DNA from: Candidatus Yanofskybacteria bacterium CG10_big_fil_rev_8_21_14_0_10_36_16
GTDB lineage: Bacteria > Patescibacteria > Paceibacteria > 2-02-FULL-40-12 > IGHO2-01-FULL-4-A
Length of the DNA: 64,000 bases
Assembly: GCA_002794035.1 (NCBI GenBank)
Contig: PCXQ01000004.1
Location: 186,001 to 250,000 of the forward strand
Direction of reading: 5' to 3'
In this document: in pieces, positions 33,768 through 41,240 of the stretch
Numbering within the stretch: position 1 is the first letter of the stretch
Layout: every line of letters begins with the position of its first letter
The notes under the pieces: generated by a model
What the model was told of the DNA's origin: nothing
Database searches by the model: none
The model's input: the letters and a program-made list of their open reading frames with translations, nothing else
Position numbers and translations under genes: made by a program

Positions 33768-33989
33768 TTATTTCCTAGCCCACATCCAAAACCTCTCATG
33801 CAGATAATAAACTAGGGTTAATATAATACCAGCAACTACGGAAATTTCTCCCGACTTCTTGATTTCCCCGGTATACACATAAACAACCACGCCAGTAATA
33901 ATCATGGCGAATATTCTCCAACTTACTGCTTTTATTATAGGTCGAACACGATTGTTCCGAACCATCGCTCTGATAAAATTTATCGTCAT
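33768..33989 (-). CDS. DUF2061 membrane protein
   Basis: 73-aa membrane protein. RPIIKAVSWRIFAMIITGVV matches the DUF2061 opening motif (KavsWRi.at), and GIILTLVYYLHERFWMWARK the closing motif (YYlHERiW). Two membrane helices. In other bacteria it often sits next to sulfur-assimilation or small redox genes; function unknown. Preceded by the SHOCT protein with a 6-bp gap. Confidence 0.85.
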   Translation of the reverse strand: MTINFIRAMVRNNRVRPIIKAVSWRIFAMIITGVVVYVYTGEIKKSGEISVVAGIILTLVYYLHERFWMWARK

Positions 33990-33995
33990 AAGTAT

Positions 33996-34679
33996 CTAAC
34001 TTAAATCTTTTTTCTTTTCCTCAAATTCTTTTTTATCAATCTCGCCACGGGCATAGCGTTCTTTTAGAACATCTAGGGCAGATTTGGAACCTCCGTTTCT
34101 GCCTTGGCTCATCAACCATTTTACAAGAGCAACTATGCCAGCAATAATCAGAGCCCACCATAAAAACATAAAAATAAAACCGAGACCCCCGAAACCACCA
34201 AAACCAAAATTCATCATATTGTTTGTTGAATTATTATTGCCGAAGGGAGACGACCACCCTCCCCACATCATATTCATCATGGGCATCCAACCACCGCTTA
34301 TTGCCGGGAATGCCGCCGAAGTATCACAACCAGAAAGACGCTTGCCCATAACGATATGAATTTGTTCTTCACCGTCTTCACCGTGTGCCTGAATCATCAT
34401 AGCGTTCATGGCGACGTGAGATTCACCAGCCATCTGTCCCATAAAATACTCGCCAAGAACTCCATACTGCTCATCATTTAGATCGGCACAAACAACCTCT
34501 TTTGCCTGAAGTTTATTCCAAAGTTCTTTGCCTTCTTGTTCTTCGCGAGCAGTGTGCTCAACAACCTCGTTCCAATCAACAGAAGTATTGGAAAACCCAC
34601 CCATCATTTGGGCGTTGACTGCAGATGTTATTACTAGAAGGGCACCGAAAATAAATATTGCAAGTAGTGTGTTTTTCAT
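33996..34679 (-). CDS. Secreted/membrane protein with C-terminal SHOCT domain
   Basis: A signal peptide (MKNTLLAIFIFGALLVITSAVNA) is followed by an exported helical region with VVCADLNDEQYGVLGEYFMG and a Met/Asn/Gly-rich middle (MPMMNMMWGGW). One membrane helix follows (FIFMFLWWALIIAGIVALV), then a cytoplasmic SHOCT motif (ALDVLKERYARGEIDKKEFE). The ATG at 34679 is chosen: a TATATT lies 6 nt upstream (34686-34691), implying a leaderless mRNA, and the longer frame runs into a dispersed repeat. The Met-rich part could bind metal (inference). Confidence 0.75.
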   Translation of the reverse strand: MKNTLLAIFIFGALLVITSAVNAQMMGGFSNTSVDWNEVVEHTAREEQEGKELWNKLQAKEVVCADLNDEQYGVLGEYFMGQMAGESHVAMNAMMIQAHGEDGEEQIHIVMGKRLSGCDTSAAFPAISGGWMPMMNMMWGGWSSPFGNNNSTNNMMNFGFGGFGGLGFIFMFLWWALIIAGIVALVKWLMSQGRNGGSKSALDVLKERYARGEIDKKEFEEKKKDLS

Positions 34680-34728
34680 AAGATAAATATAGCACACCTT
34701 ACTCTTTCTAGCCATATTTTTCCGACCG

Positions 34729-34858
34729 AACGTGCGACTAAGCGAGAGCGAGGAAGTACTGAGCAAAGTGAGTGAATGAAAGTGAATGAATACTGAGGTT
34801 AGCAGGCCGAACGTGCAGTGCGAAGTAGATTAGACAGAATTATTGGACATATTATGTG
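34729..34858. repeat. Dispersed repeat R2
   Basis: Copy of R1 (see 33322) with an internal expansion: AGTGAGTGAATGAAAGTGAATGAATACTGAGG and a second CGAACGTGC at 34808-34816, so the start motif occurs twice. It lies directly upstream of the SHOCT gene promoter. It contains the same GCGAGG...AGTACTGAGC core as R1. Confidence 0.75.
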
Positions 34859-34883
34859 CCCAAATTGGAAAAGCAAAAAACAA

Positions 34884-34908
34884 AAAAGTGCGCAGTTATC
34901 GCACTTGA
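34884..34908 (-). terminator. Terminator of the 180-aa membrane protein gene
   Basis: AAGTGCG-CAGTTAT-CGCACTT (34886-34906); on the minus strand it is followed by TTTTTTGTTTTTT. Confidence 0.8.
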
Positions 34909-34931
34909 CTGTAGTAAATTATGTTTTCCTG

Positions 34932-35474
34932 TCAGATGTTTGCTTTTCTAAATAACAACCCAGATACCGCAAAAATTGCGGCAAAAATAAAATTGACAAT
35001 AAATACACCAACAACACCTGCATTCCCCCAAGAAACTTCGGGCGAAATAATCAAAGCAACCACTGGAACTAAAAACTGGATGAGTGCCACAACAAACAAT
35101 GTGTATGCCATTCCATGTGACTTAAAGCGTGAAAGCAAAGAGCCGATGAACCCAACAATAGGTACTGCCCAATACATCGAGTTGACTGAGTTATCTTCGC
35201 TTCCGATAATACCGACAGCACCACTGACCCAACCGAGAAGAAAAACCCCGAAGAACCCCATAATAAAAGCGAAGCAGTATAACTTATTGCGGGTCTTTAA
35301 CCATTGCCATAATTCATAGGCGCCGCCGACAATCAAAAACATAACACCAAAAGCAACAGTTTCATTCCATTGAACTTCGTCTGCGAATGGTTGAAACTGT
35401 ATTGCTAAAAGCATTATCAATATAAGTGCCACAACAACAGCCCACACTCTTTGTCTTTTTGTAATATTTTTCAT
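34932..35474 (-). CDS. Polytopic membrane protein (180 aa), unknown
   Basis: Unknown. Six hydrophobic segments, e.g. RVWAVVVALILIMLLAIQF, FGVMFLIVGGAYELW, FAFIMGFFGVFLLGWVSGAV, YTLFVVALIQFLVPVVALII, VVGVFIVNFIFAAIFAVSG. The loop GIIGSEDNSVNSMYWAVPIV is distinctive. I do not recognise a family. The start at 35474 is set by AGGAG 5 nt upstream. Confidence 0.65.
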   Translation of the reverse strand: MKNITKRQRVWAVVVALILIMLLAIQFQPFADEVQWNETVAFGVMFLIVGGAYELWQWLKTRNKLYCFAFIMGFFGVFLLGWVSGAVGIIGSEDNSVNSMYWAVPIVGFIGSLLSRFKSHGMAYTLFVVALIQFLVPVVALIISPEVSWGNAGVVGVFIVNFIFAAIFAVSGLLFRKANI

Positions 35475-35587
35475 AATTCTCCTATTTAAACAGTACTTTG
35501 ATAATTTAACCACACTTAGGTTCATCAGTCCATCGAGCTCAGCTCGGTCCATGCTTGGGTTCTTCGACTAAACTCAGGATAAATAAA

Positions 35588-35620
35588 ATAAAACACTAGG
35601 AAAATCCTAGTGTTTTATTG
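35588..35620 (-). terminator. Terminator after tRNA-Asn
   Basis: AAAACACTAGGA-AAA-TCCTAGTGTTTT (35590-35616), a perfect 12-bp stem with U-rich flanks on both strands, next to the tRNA 3' end. Confidence 0.85.
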
Positions 35621-35695
35621 TGGCTCCGGGAGCAGGACTCGAACCTGCAACCATCTCCTTAACAGGGAGCCGCTCTACCATTGAGCTATCCCGGA
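35621..35695 (-). tRNA. tRNA-Asn (anticodon GTT)
   Basis: 75-nt gene on the minus strand: acceptor TCCGGGA with TCCCGGA, discriminator G, encoded CCA. The D-arm AGCTCAATGGTAGAGC, anticodon loop CTGTTAA and T-arm loop TTCGAGT are canonical. One G-A pair is present in the anticodon stem. Its first 10 bases overlap the 3' end of the GIY-YIG nuclease gene transcribed in the same direction, and fragments of its 5' part recur upstream. Confidence 0.95.
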
Positions 35696-35931
35696 ATGTT
35701 GTTATCTAGCCATTTTCTACCTTGGCCAGACTTCAAAAAACGTTCTCTCGTTATCGCTTCTTTTTTAGTATTGAATTCTTCTGAGTGAATTAGTACGAAT
35801 GGGCCATTTGACCTAGTCCATCTGTTACTACCAGCATTATGCTCCTTTAATCTATTAAAAACATTTTTTGAAGTTTGACCAATATATCTCTTATTATTTT
35901 TGTTACTTCTCAATACGTAAACATAAAACAT
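35686..35931 (-). CDS. GIY-YIG endonuclease domain protein overlapping tRNA-Asn
   Basis: Single-domain GIY-YIG nuclease (81 aa). YVYVLRSNKNNKRYIGQT carries the Y-V-Y and Y-I-G triads. The catalytic Arg is in NVFNRLKEHNAG and the Glu in KEAITRERFLKSGQGRKWL. The last residues NNIPG-stop are encoded by the first bases of tRNA-Asn (CCG GGA TAG), so the gene ends inside the tRNA. Such small nucleases are often mobile; the context suggests insertion at the tRNA 5' end that rebuilt the tRNA. Confidence 0.85.
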   Translation of the reverse strand: MFYVYVLRSNKNNKRYIGQTSKNVFNRLKEHNAGSNRWTRSNGPFVLIHSEEFNTKKEAITRERFLKSGQGRKWLDNNIPG

Positions 35932-35943
35932 AAAATTACCATT

Positions 35944-35974
35944 GTCAGCCAGAGGCTGATCAGCCTACGGCTGA
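35944..35974. repeat. REP-like palindrome
   Basis: CAGCCAGAGGCTG followed by CAGCCTACGGCTG: two GC-rich palindromic halves placed between the nuclease gene and the tRNA-Asn fragments. Confidence 0.6.
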
Positions 35975-36125
35975 AGCTATCCCGGAATGAATTGTTAAAC
36001 ATTTATCCGGCCAATGGTAGAGCAGCGAACTGATCCACCATTGAGTCCCGACGTTTTAGTCGGGATCCTCGATTTTGTAATCCTGCTAAAGCAGGAAACA
36101 AATATCGGGACCATCCCGGAATGTT
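35975..36125. repeat. tRNA-Asn fragments
   Basis: AGCTATCCCGGAATG at 35975-35989 is identical to the 15 bp at the tRNA 5' boundary (35684-35698), and ATCCCGGAATGTT at 36113-36125 matches 13 bp of it. Between them lie CCAATGGTAGAGC (36011-36023) and CCACCATTGAG (36036-36046), pieces of the tRNA D-arm in both orientations. None forms a complete tRNA. Confidence 0.7.
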
Positions 36126-36202
36126 TCCATATTTAATTGTACGTCTATTCTAACAAAAATTACGATATTTGCAAACCAAATCAATGTTTTTTTAGAAATA
36201 AA

Positions 36203-36226
36203 AAACCTGCAAATGCAGGATTTTTA
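36203..36226 (-). terminator. Terminator of the E1 dehydrogenase gene
   Basis: CCTGC-AAAT-GCAGG stem (36206-36219); on the minus strand it is followed by TTTTTTATT. Confidence 0.75.
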
Positions 36227-36230
36227 TAGT

Positions 36231-38414
36231 TTAAAACTCTAAAAGCTTACTTAAACCAGAAACAATTTTACCAACCGTAGGGAGATAAAGCTCTTCAAGC
36301 TCTGGTGAAAATGGTACTGGCGTGTCTTCAGCTGCAATCAATACAACTGGTGCATCCAAATCCTCAAAAGACTCTTCGCTAATTCTACTCACTATCGTTT
36401 GGCCAAAACAACCAGTTTTAGATGCTTCGCATGTTACCAAAACTCTGCTAGTTTTTTTGATTGACTCAGAAATGCATTCAAAATCAACAGGAATTAAAGA
36501 TCTCAAATCTATAATCTCTATTGTCTTGCCTGTTTCGGCTTCCACTCGCTTAACCGCTTCAATAGCTCTAAACATCTGAGAGCCATAACTAATAACAGTT
36601 GCATCTACCCCCTCTTTTAAAATTCTAGCCCTACCAAAAGGAACAGTATAATCGCCTTCAGGAACTGGGGTGTTGAGCTCGGGAGGAATCATGCCGGATT
36701 CCGGATTTAAATTATAAATCCCCTTATATTCTACAAAAATTACAGGACTGTCATCTAATATAGCAGAATTTAGCAAACCCCTTGCATCAAATGATGTTAT
36801 GGGAGCAACAATCTTAAAACCCGGCGTAGAGGCAAACCATGATTCTGGGTGAGCACTATGAAAAGAAGATGAGCCCTTGGTCCAGCCAGAAGGCATCCGG
36901 AAAACAATTGGCATTGGACCGAAACCTCTAGCAATCTGATTGGCTACAAAATTTACCATAATCATAAAAGCAGATGATGAAAAATCAGCAAATTCAAATT
37001 CAACAATAGGTCTGAGATTTAAATAAGTAGATCCCACAGCCATTCCAACTATTCCTGATTCAGCTAAGGGCATATCAATTACACGCCTTTGATAAATTTT
37101 GTTAATTTTATAAAAATCTTCTGGCCATTCAATATTATCAAAAATACGAGAAAGTCCTTCTGTAACCTTAAATGCACCACCACTTAATCCAATGTCTTCT
37201 CCTAGAAGAATCACATTGGGGTCTTTTGTCATTCTTGTTATTAATGCTCCCCTGATTGCTTCACGGTATGTAATTAAATCTCCATTGTTTGGAGGTAAAA
37301 CAATTTCATTTTCGTGAACAATCTCAGGCATAAAAATAGACCTCCTGATATCTTTCACTTTTGGTCCAGAGCATTTTTCAGATCGCGCCAAATCTTCTTT
37401 AACAGTTTGTTCTGCCCTTTCTTCAATTTGATCAAGAGTCTTATCATCAACTTGGAATTCATCGGTAAGACGTTTTAACAAAGCATCAACAGGATCCTTT
37501 TTTCTCCACTTCTCTAGCATTTCTTCTGGCACATATTTGTGACTATCAGCAAGTGAATGTCCCGCCATTCTCATGGTTTTTGCAACAATAATAGAGATGA
37601 TTTTTTCATTTCTTGCACGATCAAGAGCCCTAGAAACAGTGTTATAAACCATACCAACATTCGTACCATCAATTAAAAATCCTTCCACATTTCTGCCATA
37701 ACCCAAAGCCCTGAGAGCTAAAGTTGGAGACCTAAATTCAAAAAAGTTAGGAGTACCAAATGCCCATTGATTGTTTTCGATTACAACAACCATAGGCAAC
37801 TCTTTTACAGCTGCAATATTCAATGCTTCATGCACAATACCAATACTAGTTGCTCCATCTCCTAAAAAAGCCAGTACAGCATCCTCGGAATTGTGAAAAT
37901 TTATTCCAAAAGCACAACCTGAAGCAATTGGCAACATTATGCCCAAGTGGCTAACAAAAGGAATTATTCTTTTTTCAAAATCTCCAAAATGGAGGCTAGC
38001 ATCCCAACCATGAGTAGGGCCATCTTTTTTTGCACAGATCTGGCACATTATTTCGTAAGGTGTTAGTCCGCGGACCAAATGAGTGCCTAGGTCCCGAATG
38101 GCTGGTGCAAACCAATCTTCTTTTTTGAGTGCATAACCAGCACCAACAGCAGTTGCTTCATTTCCTAAACTTGAAAGATGCTTGCCCAATGCCTTACCTT
38201 TTTTGATCAAAAGTTTAATTTCTCTCTCTGTCTTTCTGGTAAGATGCATATAGTAATACAATTCTTTATACAGTTCCCTTAAATCACATTGAGATTCAGT
38301 AACAACTTGAGATTCTATACCCTCAGCAGATATACGATAAACAACATCGTTTAAATCTTTAAAAGGATCAATCTTCTCTAATTTTCTATACATTTCTGCA
38401 AAATATCTGGGCAT
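36231..38414 (-). CDS. 2-oxoacid dehydrogenase E1, fused alpha-beta
   Basis: Thiamine-diphosphate-dependent E1 of the pyruvate / branched-chain 2-oxoacid dehydrogenase type. Residues 1 to about 370 are the alpha part, with the ThDP motif GDGATS (185-190) ending at ENNQWAFG (213-220) and the phospho-loop-like MRMAGHSLADSHKY. From about 385 the beta part begins (ITYREAIRGAL, LLGEDIGLSGGAF, DMPLAESGIVGMAVG, PSGWTKGSSSFHS). The two subunits are usually separate in this subclass; here they form one 727-aa chain. E2 and E3 are not nearby. GGAGG lies 6 nt before the ATG. The substrate is unresolved. Confidence 0.9.
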   Translation of the reverse strand: MPRYFAEMYRKLEKIDPFKDLNDVVYRISAEGIESQVVTESQCDLRELYKELYYYMHLTRKTEREIKLLIKKGKALGKHLSSLGNEATAVGAGYALKKEDWFAPAIRDLGTHLVRGLTPYEIMCQICAKKDGPTHGWDASLHFGDFEKRIIPFVSHLGIMLPIASGCAFGINFHNSEDAVLAFLGDGATSIGIVHEALNIAAVKELPMVVVIENNQWAFGTPNFFEFRSPTLALRALGYGRNVEGFLIDGTNVGMVYNTVSRALDRARNEKIISIIVAKTMRMAGHSLADSHKYVPEEMLEKWRKKDPVDALLKRLTDEFQVDDKTLDQIEERAEQTVKEDLARSEKCSGPKVKDIRRSIFMPEIVHENEIVLPPNNGDLITYREAIRGALITRMTKDPNVILLGEDIGLSGGAFKVTEGLSRIFDNIEWPEDFYKINKIYQRRVIDMPLAESGIVGMAVGSTYLNLRPIVEFEFADFSSSAFMIMVNFVANQIARGFGPMPIVFRMPSGWTKGSSSFHSAHPESWFASTPGFKIVAPITSFDARGLLNSAILDDSPVIFVEYKGIYNLNPESGMIPPELNTPVPEGDYTVPFGRARILKEGVDATVISYGSQMFRAIEAVKRVEAETGKTIEIIDLRSLIPVDFECISESIKKTSRVLVTCEASKTGCFGQTIVSRISEESFEDLDAPVVLIAAEDTPVPFSPELEELYLPTVGKIVSGLSKLLEF

Positions 38415-38531
38415 TTTTAACCTCCCTCAGAAGATAAACTGGTTCAAATTTACCCCATCTTATCAAAAAAGTAAATATGTAATTACTAAGCACAGCCACT
38501 AAGCTTCCGGGCAAAAAATATTGTTCTATGC

Positions 38532-38537
38532 TATTAT
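38532..38537 (+). promoter_or_regulatory. -10 box, probable leaderless promoter
   Basis: TATTAT with 7 nt to the ATG at 38545. Confidence 0.45.
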
Positions 38538-38544
38538 TTATGTA

Positions 38545-39957
38545 ATGGATAATTACCCCAAACTACAAGAAAAAGAATTGCCCAAACCGCCTCACTGGAC
38601 TAAGGCCATAGGCGTTGGTGTCGTTGTAACAGGTCTTGCAATAGGAACAGGAGAACTCATTTTGTGGCCACACCTAATAACAAAACATGGCCTTTCTCTT
38701 TTGTGGTTGGCTCTTATCGGAATAACCTGCCAATATTTTATAAACAGAGAAGTTGCGCGCCACGAAGTAGCTACAGGCGAAAGCTTCTTCACTACTTCAG
38801 CTCGGATCATTCAGTGGTCTGTATTTTTTTGGCTTTTTTCAGCTATTGCACTTTATATCTGGCCGGGCTGGGCCTCAGCCATTGCTACAACACTAAAAGA
38901 GCTCTTTGGATTTGGGAGCCACCTTGGATGGTCATGGGCAACACTAGCTTTAGTTTTGGTACTAACTTTTAGCGGAAAAGTGGCATATAGCATGCTTGAA
39001 AAATCACTAAAGATAACTGTGCCGACATTCTTTGTACTTTTGTTAGTTATCAGTTATTTGAATTTATCATGGGGAGAAATTAAAACAGCATTAGCTGGGG
39101 TAGTTGCTTTTGGCACGATACCTGAAGGCGTTGATATAAACGTCCTACTGGGCGCTATTGTTTTTGCAGGTGCAGGAGGAATGCTTAACCTGACAGTATC
39201 TTTGTGGTACAGAGACAAACAAGTAGGCATGGGAAATTATATAGGCCGTGTTGTTAACCCAATAACAGGCAAAAAAGAAGCTGTTACAGCAACAGGTTTT
39301 AAATTTGACACAAACAATAAAGCAAACATGCAAAACTGGCGAGGTTGGATGAGATACGTAATGATAGACCAAGGATTAATATTCTTATGTCTTGGATTTG
39401 TAACCTTGTTCCTACTTAGCGTAAATGCACACTCGGTTCTCTCCCCTATGGGACTAGTGCCTGAAGGTCTTGAAATAGCTGTTGTCCAAGCAAATATTTT
39501 TGGAAACATATGGGGACCAATAGGATTTAAATTGTTCCTTGTTATGGCGTTCTTGATGTTATTCTCTGTAATGTGGACCGTAATAGATGCTTTAACAAGA
39601 ATGGTATCAGATATTATTTACACCAACGCAAGAGAAGGCAAATACAAAGGAGTGTTTAGGGTATTTAACAAATTCTCCATAGGACAGCTTTATTATGGAG
39701 TTATAGTAATCGTAGCTATCATTGGGGCTTTTCTTATACCGCTAAAACAACCCCTTACACTTTTAGTAATATCGGGAGTTTTATCTGGTCTAACCATGGC
39801 TATTTATACTCCATTCCTTATATACATAAACAACAAACACTTACCTAAACCACTAAGACCTTCGTGGTTTACAAATGTTGCCATGAGTGGAATTTCAGTT
39901 TTCTTCATGTACTTTGCTTATAAAGTTATCGTTGATGCATTTACTAAAATAATATGA
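38545..39957 (+). CDS. Nramp-family-like transporter
   Basis: 470-aa membrane protein with about 11-12 helices, LeuT-fold Nramp-related family. Helix 1 reads GLAIGTGELILWPHL where classical Nramp has a DPGN metal motif. The helix-6 region is AGAGGMLNLTVSLWYRDK rather than MPHN, so the canonical divalent-metal ligands are absent. It probably belongs to the divergent Nramp-related group of unknown substrate. The start ATG at 38545 follows a -10 box by 7 nt; an upstream TTG frame overlaps the promoter. The stop overlaps the next ATG (ATGA). Confidence 0.75.
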   Translation: MDNYPKLQEKELPKPPHWTKAIGVGVVVTGLAIGTGELILWPHLITKHGLSLLWLALIGITCQYFINREVARHEVATGESFFTTSARIIQWSVFFWLFSAIALYIWPGWASAIATTLKELFGFGSHLGWSWATLALVLVLTFSGKVAYSMLEKSLKITVPTFFVLLLVISYLNLSWGEIKTALAGVVAFGTIPEGVDINVLLGAIVFAGAGGMLNLTVSLWYRDKQVGMGNYIGRVVNPITGKKEAVTATGFKFDTNNKANMQNWRGWMRYVMIDQGLIFLCLGFVTLFLLSVNAHSVLSPMGLVPEGLEIAVVQANIFGNIWGPIGFKLFLVMAFLMLFSVMWTVIDALTRMVSDIIYTNAREGKYKGVFRVFNKFSIGQLYYGVIVIVAIIGAFLIPLKQPLTLLVISGVLSGLTMAIYTPFLIYINNKHLPKPLRPSWFTNVAMSGISVFFMYFAYKVIVDAFTKII

Positions 39958-40601
39958 TAAGCGATGCAGTAGGGTTAATTTTAATATTTGGCATATCAGC
40001 AGGCACGATTGTCTGGAGATGGTATTTTGGCAGGAAAAATAAAATTTCATTAAGAACCGATATTTTTATCGGTATTTTTATTATTTTACTTACCGCTCTG
40101 CTTTTATTATTAATGGGACGACTGCCTTGGTGTGCATGCAATCAAATATGGATTTGGTCAGGCGATGTTTTTTCCGAACATAACTCACAGCACATTACAG
40201 ATCCCTATTCCCCTACTCACTTTATACACGGCATACTTTTTTACTTATTGCTTTGGGTATTCGCTAGACGAATCCCCATAGGAGTAAGGTTGCTTATGGC
40301 CATAGCTCTTGAGTCAGCATGGGAAGTAATTGAAAACACAGACGCAGTTATTGAATATTATAGAGCAAACACAATATCTCTTGGTTATTATGGTGACAGT
40401 GTTATTAATTCCATTTCCGATATTGTCGTTATGGCCATAGGTTTTGTTTTTTCTTGGAAAGTCCCCACCTGGGTTTCTGTCTTAGTACTGGTTGTTATAG
40501 AAGTATTTTTGGCATTTTGGATAAAAGACAATCTTACTTTAAATATAATAATGTTTATTCATCCATTTGAAGCCATAAAAAACTGGCAATTAGGAATGTA
40601 A
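39954..40601 (+). CDS. DUF2585 (UPF0314) membrane protein
   Basis: Integral membrane protein of unknown function. The family signature is clear: MGRLPWCACNQIWIWSGD, then SEHNSQHITDPYSPTHFIHG, ALESAWEVIENTDAVIEYYR and ISLGYYGDSVINSISD. About five or six helices. The pattern of His and Glu residues facing the membrane hints at a metal-dependent activity, but this is inference. It overlaps the transporter stop by 4 nt (ATGA), so the two are translationally coupled and likely act together. Confidence 0.88.
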   Translation: MISDAVGLILIFGISAGTIVWRWYFGRKNKISLRTDIFIGIFIILLTALLLLLMGRLPWCACNQIWIWSGDVFSEHNSQHITDPYSPTHFIHGILFYLLLWVFARRIPIGVRLLMAIALESAWEVIENTDAVIEYYRANTISLGYYGDSVINSISDIVVMAIGFVFSWKVPTWVSVLVLVVIEVFLAFWIKDNLTLNIIMFIHPFEAIKNWQLGM

Positions 40602-40640
40602 CTTTTGTAAAAATATAATTTACATGTAATAATTTAAAAA

Positions 40641-41180
40641 ATGATAGAAGAAAAAAATAAAAATCAAACAGTTGTTTTTGGCGGAGGGTGTTTTTGGTGT
40701 ACAGAAGCAATTTTTAAATCATTAAAGGGAGTTATTTCAGTTTTGCCCGGGTACGCAGGAGGTACCACAGACAACCCTACATACGAAGATGTATGTACCG
40801 GTATCACAGGTCATGCCGAAGTAATAAAAATAGAATATAATCCTGAAACTATATCATTTGATGATCTTTTAACGGTTTTCTTCTCTACGCATGATCCTAC
40901 AACCCCAAACCGGCAAGGTGCTGATGTGGGAACACAATATCGATCAGCTATTTTTTATACAACAGGCGAACAAAAAGAAGAATCGGAAAAATTTATTGAA
41001 AAATTAAATGAATCAGGTCCAAAAATAGTAACGGAAATCACGAAACTAGATAAATTTTTTGAAGCAGAAGATTATCACAAAGATTATTACTCAAAAAACA
41101 CTTCAGATTCTTATTGCCAAGTTGTAATAAATCCCAAACTTGAAAAACTCAAAAAACGATTTTCCGAATTATTGAAATAA
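40641..41180 (+). CDS. msrA: Peptide methionine sulfoxide reductase A
   Basis: Reduces methionine-S-sulfoxide in oxidised proteins. GGGCFWCTEAIF carries the catalytic Cys of the GCFWC motif. GYAGGTTDNPTYEDVC and GHAEVIKIEYNP are typical, as is the later EDYHKDYYSKN. The resolving Cys is near SDSYCQVV. Length 179 aa is standard for the short single-domain form; no MsrB domain is fused. TATAAT at 40614-40619 provides a promoter; a strong terminator follows. Confidence 0.96.
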   Translation: MIEEKNKNQTVVFGGGCFWCTEAIFKSLKGVISVLPGYAGGTTDNPTYEDVCTGITGHAEVIKIEYNPETISFDDLLTVFFSTHDPTTPNRQGADVGTQYRSAIFYTTGEQKEESEKFIEKLNESGPKIVTEITKLDKFFEAEDYHKDYYSKNTSDSYCQVVINPKLEKLKKRFSELLK

Positions 41181-41217
41181 AATACCACCCCGCCTTAGCG
41201 GGGTGGTATTTTTTATT
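41181..41217 (+). terminator. Intrinsic terminator after msrA
   Basis: 13-bp stem AATACCACCCCGC-CTTA-GCGGGGTGGTATT followed by TTTTTATT. Confidence 0.9.
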
Positions 41218-41240
41218 GTGTTACTTGCCTAAAATAATTG

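Noticed and set aside
34921..35319. Plus-strand frame of 132 codons
   Set aside because: Antisense to a clear six-helix membrane protein with its own ribosome site and terminator; the Thr/Pro-rich product is a typical shadow.
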